Origin: an uncultured Paracoccus sp. | GTDB lineage: Bacteria; Pseudomonadota; Alphaproteobacteria; Rhodobacterales; Rhodobacteraceae | DNA: 64,000 nucleotides | NCBI RefSeq assembly: GCF_937873615.1 | Contig: NZ_CALMYP010000024.1 | Location: 37,655-101,654 of the forward strand | Direction: 5' to 3' | Shown here: piece by piece, positions 8,395 through 17,180 of the stretch | Layout: every line of letters begins with the position of its first letter | Position numbering within the stretch: the stretch's first letter is position 1 | The notes under the pieces: model-generated | Told to the model about the DNA's origin: nothing | Databases searched by the model: none | Seen by the model: only the letters and a program-made list of their open reading frames with translations | Translations under genes and position numbers: made by a program

Positions 8395-9654
8395 TTAGCG
8401 CGCGCGCCGGAACCGGGTCGCGGCGAAGGCGGGCGGGGCCTCGATACGCCCGGCCAGCAGATCCGCGACCAGCCCGGCCGTGGCCGGGGCCGAGGCCAGA
8501 CCGATATGGCCGTGCCCGAAGGCATGAAGGATATCGGCAGAGGCCGAGGCGCGCCCGATCACCGGCCGCCCGTCCGGGGTCGAGGGGCGATGACCGAGCC
8601 AGCGGGTGATCCTGTCGGGCGCGGGGTTCAGCCCCGGCCATGTCCGTTGCAGATGCCCCAGCAGGATATCGGCGCGGCGCCAGTCGGCGGACGCGTCGAG
8701 CGAGGCCAGTTCGACCTGGCCCGAGGCGCGCAGCTCGGTCAGGGTCGGCAGGTTGGCCATGCGCCCGTCCTGCGGCATGACCGGGATCGCCGGCCCGCCT
8801 TCGGCATCGGCGATCTGGACGAAATAGCCGCGCTCGCTTTCCAGCGGCACCCGGTCGCCGGCGGCACGGGCCAATGCTGCGGCGCGGATGCCGCAGGCGA
8901 TCACGGCGGCATCGCAGGCGACGGGCCCCTGATCGGTCCGCACGGCGCGCAGCCGGTCGGCTTCGATCTCGAAGCCGGTGGCGCGGGCGCGGTGCAGCCG
9001 GACCCCCTGCCCCTTCGCCCAATCGCAGATCGCCGCGACATAGCCGCCCGGATCGGTGCAATGCCCGCCGTCGAGCACCATGACCCCGAAGCGGTAATCC
9101 GGCGAGAGGCCGGGCAGGATCTGGCGCAGGCGCGCGGCCTCCAGCGTTGCGGTCCTCAGGCCGAGGCGGTGGCGGAGGTCCCAGGAAAACGCCTCGCCCT
9201 CATAGGCGGCACGGTCGCGGAAGGCATAGACCAGCCCGTCCTGCCGGATCAACTCGGGCCGGCCGATGCGGGCGGCAAGGGCCATGTGGCGGGCGGCGGT
9301 ATCGGCCAGAAGCGGTTGCAGGGCCTTGGCCGTGGCCTCGACCCGGGCCGGGGTGGCACCGGCCATCAGGAAGCGCCACAGCCAGGGCGACAGGCGCGGC
9401 AGGTGACGCCAGCGGATGGTCAGCGCGCCTTCGGGGTCGCGCAACATGCCGGGCACCTTGCGCCAGAGCCCCGGCGCCGACATCGGAATGATCGAGGCCG
9501 GGCTGAGGAAACCGCCATTGCCGTGGCTGGCGGCATGGGGGCCGCCGGGGCTTTCGGGTTCGATCAGCGTGACCTGATGGCCGTCCTGAAGCAGGCGCGC
9601 GGCCACCGTCGCCCCGATCACGCCCGCCCCGATCACCGCCACCCGTTTCGCCAT
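8395..9654 (-). CDS. FAD-dependent D-amino-acid-dehydrogenase-like oxidoreductase (DadA/DAO family)
   Basis: 419 residues from the start at 9654, chosen because the dinucleotide-binding motif [14 protein letters not shown] then begins within a few residues of the N-terminus, as in the family. A second conserved stretch, HGHIGLASAPATAGLVADL, at the C-terminus contacts FAD in DadA proteins. It would oxidise a D- or imino acid and feed electrons to the membrane. It lies 90 bp upstream of dctP on the same strand, so the TRAP system may bring in its substrate. Exact substrate unknown; a sarcosine- or hydroxyproline-oxidase-like role is an alternative. Confidence 0.82.
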   Translation of the reverse strand: MAKRVAVIGAGVIGATVAARLLQDGHQVTLIEPESPGGPHAASHGNGGFLSPASIIPMSAPGLWRKVPGMLRDPEGALTIRWRHLPRLSPWLWRFLMAGATPARVEATAKALQPLLADTAARHMALAARIGRPELIRQDGLVYAFRDRAAYEGEAFSWDLRHRLGLRTATLEAARLRQILPGLSPDYRFGVMVLDGGHCTDPGGYVAAICDWAKGQGVRLHRARATGFEIEADRLRAVRTDQGPVACDAAVIACGIRAAALARAAGDRVPLESERGYFVQIADAEGGPAIPVMPQDGRMANLPTLTELRASGQVELASLDASADWRRADILLGHLQRTWPGLNPAPDRITRWLGHRPSTPDGRPVIGRASASADILHAFGHGHIGLASAPATAGLVADLLAGRIEAPPAFAATRFRRAR

Positions 9655-9756
9655 CGCGCCCTGCCCGTTCTGTCCTTGCCGAACCGCTAGAGCAAGCCGG
9701 GGCGGCTTTCCACTGTCTTCTTCGGGTGGTTGGCGTTTCGCTTCCGCCAAGCCCGG

Positions 9757-9774
9757 CTGTCACGCCAGTGACAG
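9757..9774. promoter_or_regulatory. perfect inverted repeat upstream of the DadA-like gene
   Basis: CTGTCAC-gcca-GTGACAG, two 7-bp arms with a 4-base spacer, about 100 bp upstream of the start at 9654. Size and position fit a repressor or activator site for the amino-acid cluster. No regulator gene is adjacent, so the binding protein is unknown. Confidence 0.5.
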
Positions 9775-9778
9775 CCAC

Positions 9779-9828
9779 GCGCCTGCCCGCCCCAAGGCGG
9801 GCGCGTTCGCGCCCACCCGGGCAGGCGC
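9779..9828. terminator. long GC-rich hairpin downstream of nirN
   Basis: Outer stem GCGCCTGCCCG (9779-9789) pairs perfectly with CGGGCAGGCGC (9818-9828); within it GGGCGCG-tt-CGCGCCC (9799-9814) can form a second hairpin. It lies just beyond the nirN stop, and a further short palindrome GCATCTG-t-CAGATGC lies at 9853-9867. It probably ends the nir message, though no T-run follows on the minus strand. Confidence 0.55.
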
Positions 9829-9870
9829 TTACCGCTTAGTGCCAATGGAGCAGCATCTGTCAGATGCGCC

Positions 9871-11412
9871 TTAATGGCTGGTGCCGTCCTCGAAACTGAT
9901 CTTGTTCCAGACGTTATACTTGCCCGAGGGCTTGCGCATCGGCAGGCGCTTCACCTCCTCCAGCGTCTTCGCGTCATAGATCACAACGGCACCGTCATCC
10001 TCCCACAGCGAGGCCAGCACATGGCTGCCGTCGCGGGTGAATTCGGTATGGGCGAAGGTCTTGCCGGGGAAAGGTGTCAGCACCTTGACGATCTCAAGCG
10101 ATTGCTTGTCGATCACCAGCATCTCGTCCTTGTGCGGCCCGAAGAAGACATCGGCCCAGAGGTAGGGGCTGGCCGAATGGCTGCGCAGGAAGAAGCCCGG
10201 CCCGTCGGTCTGGATCTGCTTGACCAGCGACCAGTCGTCCATGTCGATGACCGAGATCACGCCCTCGTTCAGATGCGGGGTGGCCATGACCCGGTGGCCG
10301 TCGCGTTCCCAGGTGATGCCCGAGCCCAGATGCGGCATCCCCGGCAGCGGCAGTTCGGCGATCTCGCGACCGACATCGAGGTTGACGACCACGCCCTTGT
10401 CGCCCTCTCGATTGGTGCCGATCAGGTTGCGGTAATCGGGGGTGAAGAAGAAATCGTCCAGCGGTTCATCGGTCAGGATGCGGCGGCGGGCGAAAAGCCC
10501 TTCCTCGGCGCCGAGCGCTTCTTCCATGTCCTTTTCATAGCTGTGCACGAAACCGTCATGGAAGGGGCCGGCCTCGGGGTCGGTGGCGATCTCCCAGATC
10601 TCGGGGGCGTCCTTGAGCGCCAGCACGAAGGACTTGCGATCCGGTGCCTGATAGACCGCCGAGACCCGGCTTTCGCTGCCGTCGCGGGCCACGACCGGAA
10701 TGATCTTCTCGGGCGAGAGGTCGTCGGTCGACAGGATGGTCAGGCTCGCCGGCAGGTAATTCGCCACCGCGAGCCATTTGCCGTCATGGCTCATGGCGAT
10801 ATTGCGGCTGTTCAGCGCGGCGCGGATGCGGCCCACTTCCTGCAGCGACCAGATGTCGTATTTCTGCACCCAGCCGTCGCGGGACATGATGAAGACATAG
10901 CGCCCGTCGGGGCTGAATTTCGGCCCGCCATGGACGGCGAAGGGGGTGGCGAAGCGGTCCAGCACCTCGAACGTGTCGCCGTCGAGCACGCTGACATGGT
11001 GATCGCCGGTTTCCACGACAAGGGTGATGTTCAGCGGATCCGCGCTGAAGACCGGCGCCTCGGCGGGCTGGTAATCCGGGTTCATCTGCCGGCTTTCGGC
11101 CATCTGTTCGGGCGTCCATTCGGGATGGAAGCCGAGCGGCGCGGTCACATATTCGACCAGCCCGGCAATCTGATCCTCGCTCAACTGGTCCGCGAACCCG
11201 GCCATCTGGGTCGAGGGACGGCCCTGCGAAATCACCGCATCGAGGCCCTTCACCCGCCCCAGCGTTTCGGGAATCAGCGCCGGGCCGGTGCCGCCAAGGC
11301 GATCCTCGCCATGGCAGGCGGCGCAGTGATCGGCGAAATCGGTGGCGGGATCGGCCCCGGCGGCCAGCGGCAGCAACGCGAGAAGACTAGACGAAACGAT
11401 GCGCCGGATCAT
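9871..11412 (-). CDS. nirN: NirN, c-type cytochrome with heme d1 domain (last step of heme d1 synthesis)
   Basis: Periplasmic dehydrogenase that in other denitrifiers converts dihydro-heme d1 to heme d1 and helps deliver it to NirS. From the start at 11412 there is a signal peptide, a c-heme site CAACH at residues 30-34, then an eight-bladed beta-propeller-like region with repeats such as [16 protein letters not shown]. The segment [14 protein letters not shown] and the whole-gene context indicate NirN and not the nitrite reductase NirS. The start overlaps the end of nirJ by 26 bases; an alternative start lies 48 bases upstream. It is the last gene of the operon. Confidence 0.88.
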   Translation of the reverse strand: MIRRIVSSSLLALLPLAAGADPATDFADHCAACHGEDRLGGTGPALIPETLGRVKGLDAVISQGRPSTQMAGFADQLSEDQIAGLVEYVTAPLGFHPEWTPEQMAESRQMNPDYQPAEAPVFSADPLNITLVVETGDHHVSVLDGDTFEVLDRFATPFAVHGGPKFSPDGRYVFIMSRDGWVQKYDIWSLQEVGRIRAALNSRNIAMSHDGKWLAVANYLPASLTILSTDDLSPEKIIPVVARDGSESRVSAVYQAPDRKSFVLALKDAPEIWEIATDPEAGPFHDGFVHSYEKDMEEALGAEEGLFARRRILTDEPLDDFFFTPDYRNLIGTNREGDKGVVVNLDVGREIAELPLPGMPHLGSGITWERDGHRVMATPHLNEGVISVIDMDDWSLVKQIQTDGPGFFLRSHSASPYLWADVFFGPHKDEMLVIDKQSLEIVKVLTPFPGKTFAHTEFTRDGSHVLASLWEDDGAVVIYDAKTLEEVKRLPMRKPSGKYNVWNKISFEDGTSH

Positions 11413-12604
11413 GGCTTTTTCCCCGGAAAGGCGTGACAGAGAGGCGGGCGGCATCGGCATCGCCGATCCCGATTTCGCGCGCGGACAGATAGCAGGCGGG
11501 ATCTTCGGCCCAGGGGTCGCCGGTCAGTTGCAGGGCGCGGATGCGGGTATTGCCGCCGCAGACCGCCTGATGGGCGCAGGCCCCGCAACGCCCGGTCAGC
11601 GGGCGCGGGCGGGTGCGCAGCGTTTTCAGGATCGGGTCATCCCCGGTCCAGATCGCAGAGAAGGGCTGCTCCTTCACCGAACCGACGGTGTAATCGGACC
11701 AGTAGGTATCGGGATGGACCTTGCCCTGCGGGTCGATATTGCCGACGCCGAGCCCCGAGGAATTGCCGCCCCAGGCCTCCAGATGTTCGCGCAGGTTGGC
11801 GACCGCATCGGCGGGGAAGTTCCGCGCCGCCCAGTTCAGGAAATAGACCGCGTCGGCATCGTTATTGCCGGTCACGACCTCGAAAGGCGCGCCGGCCTGA
11901 ACGGCGGCCCAGGCACGCTCGATCAGCAGGTCCATGGCGCGGCGGGTATGGTCGTGCTCTGCATCCTCGCCCCGGTGCTTGTCGCCGCGCCCGGCATAGA
12001 CGAGGTGCGAGAGATAGAACTTGTCCACGCCCTCGTTCTGGCACAGGTCCAGCATCGCCGGCAGGTGATGGGCATTGCCATCGGTGATGGTGAAGCGCAG
12101 CCCGACCTTGACGCCACGCGCCTTGCAGGCCCGCACCCCTTCCAGCGCCTGATCGAAGGCACCTTCGACGCCGCGGAACCAGTCATTGACCTCACCGATG
12201 CCATCGAGCGAGATGCCCACATAGTCGAAGCCCAGATCGGCCAGCCGGTCGATATTGCCGGCATTGATCTTGGTGCCATTCGTGGACAGCGACAGGTGGC
12301 GGAAATTCAGCCGCCGGGCTTCCTCGGCCAGCTCCCAGAAATCGAAGCGCGACATCGGCTCTCCGCCCGAGAGGATCAGCGCCGGGATCCGGAAATCCGA
12401 CAGGTCGTGCAGCACACCCATCGCCTGTTCATGCGTCAGCTCGCCCGGAAAGGGGCGGTCGGCGGAAACGGTATAGCAATGGCGGCATTTCAGGTTGCAG
12501 CTGCGCGTCAGGTTCCAGATCACCACCGGCTTGACCGGCCCCGAGCGGCGGCGGGCCGGCGTCGGCGTGACAAGCTGGTGCATGTATTGGGTCAGGCGGA
12601 ACAT
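11387..12604 (-). CDS. nirJ: NirJ, radical SAM enzyme of heme d1 biosynthesis
   Basis: 405 residues. The radical SAM cluster motif is C36-x3-C40-x2-C43 (CNLKCRHC), followed by the SAM-binding LILSGGEPM stretch. A C-terminal SPASM-like region ([13 protein letters not shown]) can hold a second Fe-S cluster. NirJ replaces the two propionate side chains of didecarboxysiroheme with oxo groups. It lies 11 bases after nirH with a clear GGAAGC site, inside the cotranscribed nir genes. Related heme-modifying enzymes such as AhbC and AhbD look alike, but gene context decides for NirJ. Confidence 0.93.
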   Translation of the reverse strand: MFRLTQYMHQLVTPTPARRRSGPVKPVVIWNLTRSCNLKCRHCYTVSADRPFPGELTHEQAMGVLHDLSDFRIPALILSGGEPMSRFDFWELAEEARRLNFRHLSLSTNGTKINAGNIDRLADLGFDYVGISLDGIGEVNDWFRGVEGAFDQALEGVRACKARGVKVGLRFTITDGNAHHLPAMLDLCQNEGVDKFYLSHLVYAGRGDKHRGEDAEHDHTRRAMDLLIERAWAAVQAGAPFEVVTGNNDADAVYFLNWAARNFPADAVANLREHLEAWGGNSSGLGVGNIDPQGKVHPDTYWSDYTVGSVKEQPFSAIWTGDDPILKTLRTRPRPLTGRCGACAHQAVCGGNTRIRALQLTGDPWAEDPACYLSAREIGIGDADAARLSVTPFRGKSHDPAHRFV

Positions 12605-12615
12605 GGAGCTTCCTT

Positions 12616-13098
12616 TCAGCCGTTCTGCAGGCGCAGGCCGGTCTTTTTCAGGATCCGGGTGGAATAGAGGATATCGCAGGCGGTGCAGGCATCGCCAAGC
12701 ATCTTGCGGATGATGGCGCGCTTCTCCTCGACCTCCTGCCGCGAGGTGCCGTGCAGCATCGCGAACAGGTTATAGCGCCAGACCGGCGCGCGCGGGCGCA
12801 GGTAGCAATGGGTCACGAAATCGAGCGCCCCGATGCGGCGACCGAAATCCGAGGCGCGGGCATCATCCACGTCCCAGACGCTCATCCCGTTGGCGACCAT
12901 GCCAAGTGCGTAGTGGTTCGGGGCCAGTGCGATGCGCCGTATGATACCGCGTTCCTGCATCGCGGCGAGGCGGTCGATCACCTCCTGCTCGCTCAGCCCC
13001 AGGGTTTCGGCGACCTGCGCATAGGGGCGGTCGGTCAGCGGCAACCCGGCCTGGGTGGCGGCGATGACGCGGCGGTCGATGCTGTCGATCATGCTCAT
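12616..13098 (-). CDS. nirH: NirH, siroheme decarboxylase subunit
   Basis: 160 residues of the AsnC/Lrp-like siroheme decarboxylase family: an N-terminal winged-helix-like part ([19 protein letters not shown]) and a C-terminal ligand domain with [19 protein letters not shown]. Together with NirDL and NirG it removes the acetate carboxyl groups of siroheme to give 12,18-didecarboxysiroheme. The start overlaps the nirG stop by four bases (ATGA). The symbols nirG and nirH are assigned from operon order because the paralogues are similar. Confidence 0.85.
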   Translation of the reverse strand: MSMIDSIDRRVIAATQAGLPLTDRPYAQVAETLGLSEQEVIDRLAAMQERGIIRRIALAPNHYALGMVANGMSVWDVDDARASDFGRRIGALDFVTHCYLRPRAPVWRYNLFAMLHGTSRQEVEEKRAIIRKMLGDACTACDILYSTRILKKTGLRLQNG

Positions 13099-13568
13099 GC
13101 GGGCACCCGGAAGCCGATGAAGAATTCTTCGAGTTTGGGGAATTGCCAGACCTTCAGCCCGGTCTCAGCCTCGATCCTCTCGCAGGTCTCGCCGATGGCC
13201 TCGGGCCGGTCGGTGGCCAGCACGAACCACATGTTCAACTCGTGATCGCGGCGGTAATTATGCGCGACCTCGGGATGGGCGTTCACCAGGGCGGCGACAC
13301 CGTCGAACAGCGCCTCGGGCGCCGAGAGCGCGCACAGGCAGAAGGCCCCGCCCATGGCCGCCGCGTCATAGAAGGGGCCGAAACGGGTGATGGCACCGAT
13401 ATGGCGCAGATGGGTCAGGCGCGAGACCAGGTCCTCGCCCGGGATGCCAAGCGCGCGCCCGGCCTCCTCGAACGGTTCGGGGACCAGCGGAAAGCCGTCC
13501 TGCAACGCGTTCAGGATGGCGCGGTCGGTGGCGTCGAGCGCGTCTTCGGGAAGAACCTGACGGCGCAT
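13095..13568 (-). CDS. nirG: NirG, siroheme decarboxylase subunit
   Basis: 157 residues; the start at 13568 shares one base with the nirDL stop (TGATG), and longer upstream frames lie within nirDL. Same fold as NirH: helix-turn-helix-like N-terminus (LDATDRAILNALQDGFPL) and a ligand domain with HNYRRDHELNMWFVLA, where the His may take part in siroheme handling. Works with NirDL and NirH. Confidence 0.85.
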   Translation of the reverse strand: MRRQVLPEDALDATDRAILNALQDGFPLVPEPFEEAGRALGIPGEDLVSRLTHLRHIGAITRFGPFYDAAAMGGAFCLCALSAPEALFDGVAALVNAHPEVAHNYRRDHELNMWFVLATDRPEAIGETCERIEAETGLKVWQFPKLEEFFIGFRVPA

Positions 13569-14560
13569 CACGCGGCCCTCCCCTTGCGGGGGGGCGGGGC
13601 ATCGGCGATCAACGCGCCGCGTTGGCGGAAGCAGCGGGTCGAGAACAGGACCTGATGCGGCACCTCGTGCAATTGCGGCAAGGCCCTTGCGCAATCGAGG
13701 GTGGCCAGCGCCTCCTCGCGGCTGCGGGCGTGGATCATGCAGAAAAGCGGCCAGTCCCAGAGGCCCGGCACGGTGCGGCGCTGATAGCACAGGGTCACGC
13801 CGGGCAGGCCGGCAAGGGCGCGGCCCGCGTCTTCGATTTCAGCTTCGGGCAGGCGCCAGGTGACCATGGCATTCTCGCGCCAGCCAAGGGCGCGGTGGCG
13901 CACGATCACGCCGACGCGGGTCAGGATGCGGGCTTGCGACAGGGCTTCGATGCGGGCGATGATCGCGGCCTCGTCCCGACCCAGATCGCGGGCCAGCGCG
14001 GCGAAGGGATGCGGCACCAGCGCCAGACCCGAGGACAGCGCCTGCATGATCTCGCGGTCCCCGGGGCGGATCGCGCCTTCATCGGCGGGCCGGTCGAGGC
14101 CCATGCTGCGCCGCGGCCCCTCCAGCGGGAAGCCGAGGTCGATATTGAAGGCGCGCACCAGCGGCAGGGACAGCACGTTCAGCCCCGAGGCCGCCTCGAT
14201 CCGCGACAGGCTTTCGGCCAGCGCGGCCTGATCCGGCGCGGTGGCCACGAACCAGATATTCCAGGCATTCTCGCGCAGATAGGAATGGTTCACGCCCGGC
14301 TCGGCGCCGACGATGGCGGCCACCTCCTCGATCCGGCCCTCGGGGGCGCTGAGCGCCGCCAGCGTCGAGGCCCCGGCCGTATTCGGCCGGCAGGTGGCGC
14401 CGACGCGGGCGATGCGGCCGGCCTGATGCAGGTGGCGCAGCCGGGCGATCACCTCGGCCTCGGTCACGCCCAGCCGCGCGCCCATGGCGGCGAAGGGTTG
14501 CGGCACCAGCGGCAGGTCGCGCTGGAAATCGTCGAGCAGATGCAGGTCAATATCCATCAT
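13568..14560 (-). CDS. nirDL: NirDL, fused siroheme decarboxylase
   Basis: 330 residues made of two NirD/NirL-type modules in one chain: residues about 1-150 (with YLRENAWNIWFVAT) and about 165-320 (with CYQRRTVPGLWDWPLFCMI). In Pseudomonas aeruginosa these are separate genes, while a fused NirDL is known from Paracoccus and P. stutzeri. Two start ATGs lie in tandem (14560 and 14557); the gene begins two bases after the nirF stop. It supplies the main body of the decarboxylase complex in the cytoplasm. Confidence 0.88.
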   Translation of the reverse strand: MMDIDLHLLDDFQRDLPLVPQPFAAMGARLGVTEAEVIARLRHLHQAGRIARVGATCRPNTAGASTLAALSAPEGRIEEVAAIVGAEPGVNHSYLRENAWNIWFVATAPDQAALAESLSRIEAASGLNVLSLPLVRAFNIDLGFPLEGPRRSMGLDRPADEGAIRPGDREIMQALSSGLALVPHPFAALARDLGRDEAAIIARIEALSQARILTRVGVIVRHRALGWRENAMVTWRLPEAEIEDAGRALAGLPGVTLCYQRRTVPGLWDWPLFCMIHARSREEALATLDCARALPQLHEVPHQVLFSTRCFRQRGALIADAPPPRKGRAA

Positions 14561-14562
14561 GA

Positions 14563-15720
14563 TTACAGCCCTGTCCGATGTGCGCGGTCGGTGAAGAAGA
14601 TGCCCGAAGGTGCCTGCGCCGGGATTTCGCCCAGCACCTCGCGCGTATGGGCATCGCGGATCTCGATGCGGTTCTCGTCACGCACCGACAGCCAGACCTC
14701 GGTGCCGCGCGGGGCGAATTCCATGTGCAGCACGCCCTTGCCGGGGGTCAGGGTATCGGTGACCTCATGGGTCAGCGCATCGACCACCTGGACCGAGCCA
14801 TTGTCGGGCGGGGCGAAATTCACCCAGATCTCGCGCTTGTCGGGGCGTGCCACGGCAAAGACCGGCTGGCCCAGAAGATCGGTGCGCCCGATCTCGTGCA
14901 GGTTTCCGGCATCGACCCAGAGCAGCTGGTGCAGACCCACCGCCGGCAGCGCGAAAACCCCGTCGGCCAGCGTCCAGCCCTGCAGATGCGGCATCTTGTA
15001 GACCGGCAGGTCGGGCTGGTCCTTGCCGTAATCCGGCAGGAAATGCGTGACCTCGGGCGGGTCCTTCCACAGGTCGATGGCGGTCAGCCCCTTCTCGCCG
15101 AAAAGCCCGACGATATAGGTGCGCCCGTCGCCGGTCAGCAGCGCGTCATAGGGATTGGCCCCGATCCCTTCCAGCCGGGTGATGGCCGGGTCAGTGTCGC
15201 CGGCTGAGAAGTCCAGCAACCAGACCTCGCCCGTGTCCCAGGTGGCGACGGCGAAACGGCGGCCCGGCACATCGGCGATGCCCACGGTCTTGGAGTTCAT
15301 CGGGATATCGGCAACCAGATCCAGCGTCTCGGCATCGAAGACCTTGACCCCGCCGGGTTCGTAATTCGACACCGCAACCAGCCTGCCATCGTCGGAAATC
15401 GCGCCGCCGATGGAATTGCCGCCCTGCACCACGCGCTTGACCACGCTTCGGGTCAGGATATCGACCTTGGTCAGCCCGCCGTCGCGACCGAAGACATAGG
15501 CGAAACGCTCGTCCGGGGCATAGACGAGGCTGGCATGGGACAGATCGCCCAGCCCCTCGATCCGGCCAAGGGCGGCGCGTTCGGAACGGTCGACGACCAG
15601 AAGCGAGCCGGCCTCGCGTTCGACCACCAGCCCGAGATCGCCGGTGCCGCGCAACTCCTCGGCCCCGGATGGCAGGGCCATGGCAAGAAGAAGGGCTGCG
15701 GCGAGGGCGCGAAGGATCAT
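14563..15720 (-). CDS. nirF: NirF, heme d1 biosynthesis propeller protein
   Basis: 385 residues with an N-terminal signal peptide (LRALAAALLLAMALPSGA) and no lipobox Cys, so soluble periplasmic as reported for Paracoccus and unlike the lipoprotein of P. aeruginosa. The rest is a d1-domain-like propeller without a c-heme site, with segments such as GGAISDDGRLVAVSNYEPG. NirF binds the heme d1 precursor late in assembly. The start overlaps the nirC stop by four bases (ATGA). Confidence 0.9.
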   Translation of the reverse strand: MILRALAAALLLAMALPSGAEELRGTGDLGLVVEREAGSLLVVDRSERAALGRIEGLGDLSHASLVYAPDERFAYVFGRDGGLTKVDILTRSVVKRVVQGGNSIGGAISDDGRLVAVSNYEPGGVKVFDAETLDLVADIPMNSKTVGIADVPGRRFAVATWDTGEVWLLDFSAGDTDPAITRLEGIGANPYDALLTGDGRTYIVGLFGEKGLTAIDLWKDPPEVTHFLPDYGKDQPDLPVYKMPHLQGWTLADGVFALPAVGLHQLLWVDAGNLHEIGRTDLLGQPVFAVARPDKREIWVNFAPPDNGSVQVVDALTHEVTDTLTPGKGVLHMEFAPRGTEVWLSVRDENRIEIRDAHTREVLGEIPAQAPSGIFFTDRAHRTGL

Positions 15721-16133
15721 GGCTGGTCCCCTTTCAGAAGATATTCGGCGATCCAGCGCGCCTCGTTTTCCTCAAGCAGCGGGCGCCAGCCGGGCATGGC
15801 GGTGCCCGGCATCCCGTCGAGGATCAGCAGCGCGAGATCGTCGGGATCGCGGCCTTCCAGCGCCTCGGCGGTGATCGGCGCGCCGAGGCCGCCGGTCAGC
15901 CTGAGCCCGTGGCACGATCCGCAATCCTGACGGACCAGGTGGCGCAGCTCATCGGCGCGGGAATCGGTGATGGCCTGCGCGGCAAGCGGGGCGACAAGCG
16001 CGGAAAGCGCCGCCAGAGCCAGGGCCGCGCCGGCAAGGCCTGCGCGCCGCAGCCCGGTGCGAAAGGTCGCGCCGGTATTCAAGCGGTTGCGGAAATATCT
16101 TGCGCGGGTCGACATGCCGTCTGGCAGCCCCAT
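15717..16133 (-). CDS. nirC: NirC, small periplasmic c-type cytochrome
   Basis: 138 residues from the start at 16133; an in-frame ATG at 16115 (MSTRARYF) is also possible. A signal or membrane helix spans about residues 28-52, and a single c-heme site CGSCH lies at 71-75 with a later Met-containing MPGTAMPGW loop for the sixth ligand. NirC can pass electrons to NirS or act in d1 maturation. It is the first gene of this operon, with an FNR/NnrR-type box 50-64 bases upstream of the start. Confidence 0.85.
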   Translation of the reverse strand: MGLPDGMSTRARYFRNRLNTGATFRTGLRRAGLAGAALALAALSALVAPLAAQAITDSRADELRHLVRQDCGSCHGLRLTGGLGAPITAEALEGRDPDDLALLILDGMPGTAMPGWRPLLEENEARWIAEYLLKGDQP

Positions 16134-16183
16134 CTTGCTGGATTACCTGCGCATCTTCCTGCCCGAACTCGGCACGGCGGGCT

Positions 16184-16197
16184 TTGACGTCGGTCAA
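16184..16197 (-). promoter_or_regulatory. FNR/NnrR-type box of the nir operon
   Basis: On the minus strand the site reads TTGACCGACGTCAA, a perfect palindrome TTGAC-N4-GTCAA of the FNR/CRP superfamily. Its centre is about 57 bases before the nirC start, which allows a start site about 41 bases downstream of the centre and a short leader, the class II layout of NnrR/Nnr-activated denitrification genes. No regulator gene of this type is in the window. Confidence 0.75.
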
Positions 16198-16228
16198 CAG
16201 GGGGCGGGAATTTTCCCGGCGCGGGCGA

Positions 16229-17149
16229 TCAGCCCCCGTCGCGCAGGCTGTTCAGCCCGAGGATGGCGGCACCGACCAGACCCGGCTCGATCCGGCATTC
16301 GGCGGGCACGATCAACGGCTGATCGCGCTTCCACAGCACCTTGTCGCGAACCGCAAGATCGAGCGCCGCGACCAGCGGGCGCGAATTGGCCAAACCGCCA
16401 CCCACGGCGATGATCCCGGCGCCGATCATGTTCTGGACCATGGTCAGCGGGCCGGTCAGTATCTCCAGCCAGAGGGCGATGCTGCGGCTTTCCTCGGCCC
16501 TGTCCGCCTCCCATCCGGCGACGATGGCCGGGCAGTCCAGCACCGCGCCGGGGTGAAGATAGCTGTGCAGCCGTTCCAACCCGCGCGCGCCGCAGACCGC
16601 GTCGAGGCAGCCGGAACTGCCGCAGCCGCAGGGAAAGGCCGGCAGCACCACGGGCGGGTCGCCGACGACGCGCTGCGCGACGGCGCCGTGACCCCATTCG
16701 CCGGCCACGCCGCCCGCCGCGTTGATCAGCCGTCCGCGCACCACCAGCCCGCCGCCGATCCCGGTGCCGAGGATCACGCCCAGCACTACCTCGTGCCCCC
16801 GGCCCGCGCCGATGGCGGCCTCGGCCAAGGCGAAGCAATCGGCATCGTTGCCGAGATCGACCGGCAGACCAAGTGCCGCGCTGAGATCGTGGGCCAAGGG
16901 CCGCCCGCCGAGGCAGGGAATATTGGCGACGGTGGCGTGCCCGGTTGCCGGATCGACGGCGCCGGCGATGGAAAAGGCCAGCCGCGCCGGCGGCTCGGGC
17001 GCGGACGCGATGGCGGCGCGCAGGGCCTCGGTAAAGGCCGCAAAATCATGGCCGGGCGTCGGCACGCGGCCCTGCGGGCGCAGATCGTCCACGGCATAGG
17101 CATGGCCGATCTTGATGGCGCTGCCGCCGATATCGAAACACAGGATCAT
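16229..17149 (-). CDS. ROK-family sugar kinase, probable N-acetylglucosamine kinase
   Basis: 306 residues from the start at 17149 (AAGGG site upstream). ATP-binding motif FDIGGSAIKIG lies at the N-terminus; the ROK zinc motif appears as CGCGSSGCLDAVCG, with Asp where Glu is usual. It would phosphorylate GlcNAc or a related amino sugar at O6. It follows nagB by 31 bases in a ridA-nagB-kinase set. N-acetylmannosamine or glucosamine kinase activity cannot be excluded. Confidence 0.83.
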   Translation of the reverse strand: MILCFDIGGSAIKIGHAYAVDDLRPQGRVPTPGHDFAAFTEALRAAIASAPEPPARLAFSIAGAVDPATGHATVANIPCLGGRPLAHDLSAALGLPVDLGNDADCFALAEAAIGAGRGHEVVLGVILGTGIGGGLVVRGRLINAAGGVAGEWGHGAVAQRVVGDPPVVLPAFPCGCGSSGCLDAVCGARGLERLHSYLHPGAVLDCPAIVAGWEADRAEESRSIALWLEILTGPLTMVQNMIGAGIIAVGGGLANSRPLVAALDLAVRDKVLWKRDQPLIVPAECRIEPGLVGAAILGLNSLRDGG

Positions 17150-17180
17150 CCGGCACCCTTCACTTGTCACCTGAACGCGC

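Noticed and set aside
9871-11412. nitrite reductase NirS
   Set aside because: Has a c-heme plus d1-type propeller like NirS, but the N-terminal [10 protein letters not shown] motif and last place in the operon fit NirN.
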